From Lethocerus indicus (Eukaryota; Arthropoda; Insecta; Hemiptera; Belostomatidae): DNA of 64,000 nucleotides. The notes beneath the pieces were generated by a model. The model searched no databases, was not told the DNA's origin, and saw only the letters and a program-made list of their open reading frames with translations. The translations under genes and the position numbers were made by a program. The stretch covers positions 35,597,282 through 35,661,281 of the forward strand of contig JACDQD010000003.1 of the NCBI GenBank assembly GCA_019843655.1. The letters are read 5' to 3'. The first letter of the stretch is position 1, and every line of letters starts with the position of its first letter. Below, piece after piece: positions 62,640-64,000 of the stretch.

Positions 62640-64000
62640 AGTTATTTGCAAAAGTCGCAGATTTAGGGGGTGGGTGGTGCTGCTATCGTGTTTTCTTTCA
62701 CCGGTAACGAACAGAGATGGATAGATAGAGCGAGTATATGAGAGAGAGAGAAAAAAAAGATAGGGAACAGTGCGGACACGTTGCTTGCACGTCAGATAGT
62801 CCCGATGCCGAGTTTCCGGGCCCCCCCCCCCAAAAAAAAAAATGCGTTATCACGCGGCCACGCACTTTCCTGACGCCCCCACTAAACAATACGTCGTTCG
62901 CGCCACCAACCCCCCACCCGTCATCCCTTATGCCGCCCATCGTTTTCAGTTTTTAATTAAAAATTCGCCCCGCACGTCAGCAAAATCGTACACTCTGAAT
63001 AAAACCAACCCAGCAATTATCCTAATCGAATAATCTTATGGAAACACAAAACGACCGAGACAATATAGAAATTCATGGCAGTTAAGTGTTACGTGGGGTG
63101 GGGGTAGTATACGTTTTCATTATGGTGAAGTGCAGTAGATTCTGGGTGGTTTGGGGGTGAGGGGGTTACTTTCTTCCCGTCGGATCACAACCTTCTAATG
63201 CCTGTTTTGTTGACCCCCAAACCTTATATTGATGATGGGGGTGCGTCTTAATTTATTTTTAACCCTTAACCCTCTCACCCCCCTTCCCCCTCGAACGGGT
63301 TCTGGGCCACCTATCCGGGGTGTGGTGGGTTGGGGCCCAAATTACCTACCCTCACGTCCTTGAATATTTTAAGGAGTTTAGGCGAAAGGTGATTAAAATG
63401 GCGCTTATTAAAATACATCCCTCGACTCGATGGGGTGGGTGGGGGGGCCGTCGCTTACCCCGCGGTAACGCTTTTAATTAAAGAGTGTCCCCCATTAATA
63501 TATTATTTTAGTGCTTCGAGCCGCCTCAACATCCCCCCCCCGCCGCGACATAACAATTCAGAAATTTCGGGGCCCCATCCGATATTTATAGCCCTCCCCA
63601 CCCCCCACCAACTCGAGGTTCAGGATCCAATATATTCACGACTGGAAACAACTCTTTTCGAGGTTTCGGGGTAAATTTTACGAGGAATATTTTCTTTTAG
63701 CCGGGGGTTGGTGGTTGGGGCGCAACTGCGTCAGTCCCCCGAGTCATTATCCCGGGCCCCAATCTTAATTTCGGGTTTTCGTCCGTTTTTTAAGGCGAAA
63801 GTTTAAACGTCGCGTTCGGTTAAGAAATTCTGATGCTGCGGCCGAAAAGAAAAGAGCCCTTAGAGAAGGGCCTTTAAAAATTAGGTTTTATCGAAGTACT
63901 CTGGCGCTTGTTTTTTTTAATTTATTGTACAATCTAATCATTTATTAACAATTTAATTATTACTATCTACTATATATTCAAAAATATTTTCGATCTTTTC
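62640..64000. other. Unannotated right end of the window
   Basis: A purine-rich GA/A tract (62739-62760), G- and C-runs and AT-rich DNA at the edge. The last ~60 bp (TTTAATTATTACTATCTACT, ATATATTCAAAAATATTTTC) resembles the middle of family B but is cut by the window edge. No gene seen. Confidence 0.35.

Noticed and set aside
1..64000. CRISPR array, prokaryotic operon, prophage or rRNA operon
   Set aside because: No regularly spaced direct repeats with unique spacers, no gene-dense layout and no rRNA-like sequence; the tandem arrays seen are contiguous minisatellites.

Overview
This window looks like intergenic or intronic DNA from an invertebrate animal, most likely an arthropod. That is an inference. 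It rests on the lack of any long open reading frame or operon layout, the absence of CpG depletion, canonical GT-AG splice signals, dense microsatellites, and many short non-autonomous DNA transposons with Tc1/mariner-like ends. I recognise no complete protein-coding gene. The longest open frames (about 180-215 codons) are mostly translated G/C-runs, pyrimidine tracts or repeat DNA. No transposase, reverse transcriptase, rRNA, intact tRNA or CRISPR array is visible.

The best coding signal is a 52-bp candidate micro-exon at 42640-42691 on the + strand. It has a strong pyrimidine-tract/CAG acceptor, a GTAAGT donor and coding-like codons. A phase-compatible candidate last exon lies at 48635-48767, and a second compatible acceptor lies much nearer, at 42964. 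A separate 44- or 90-codon open frame at 57370 is the only other stretch that reads like ordinary protein.

Most of the recognisable content belongs to at least five families of small dispersed elements. Family A is a foldback element with very long terminal inverted repeats (TIRs) whose inner core contains a YY1/Pho-like CGCCATCTT motif; about 20 whole or partial copies lie between 3.5 and 51 kb. Family B is a ~200-bp element flanked by TA, with GGTACC/GGTGTA ends. Family C has TCGGCAACTAA... ends, like some mariner transposons. Family D has GTGGTCCAAAAAAATGTATC ends. Family E has AGGGTGTCCC ends. They nest in each other (for example D within A at 31.8-32.4 kb) and have seeded microsatellites.

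Layout. 0-3.5 kb: B, D and E copies and a tRNA-like T-arm. 3.4-3.9 kb: a hairpin-bearing 45-bp tandem followed by an A copy. 4.9-5.9 kb: a ~31-bp minisatellite inside a dispersed repeat. 6-20 kb: mostly unique, G/C-run-rich DNA with scattered B, C and E copies. 20-31 kb: A-rich cluster. 31.8-32.4 kb: nested A/D. 33-38 kb: G/C-run-rich DNA with A fragments. 38.4-39.2 kb: a ~160-bp satellite. 39.2-40.7 kb: B and three A copies. 41.8-48.8 kb: candidate exons, two back-to-back A copies, E and B copies and a 290-bp CTCCCT array. 49.76-51.36 kb: a striking inverted duplication with ~430-bp arms and a 740-bp spacer. 52-58 kb: G-runs, the 56.1-kb dispersed repeat and the 57.4-kb open frame. 59-61 kb: C, D and B copies. 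62.4-62.6 kb: a cluster of CRE-like sites.

Nothing here acts as a known pathway. The most notable structures are the foldback family with its regulatory-like core and the 1.6-kb inverted repeat, which would form a long double-stranded RNA if transcribed. All family assignments come from comparing copies by eye within this window.
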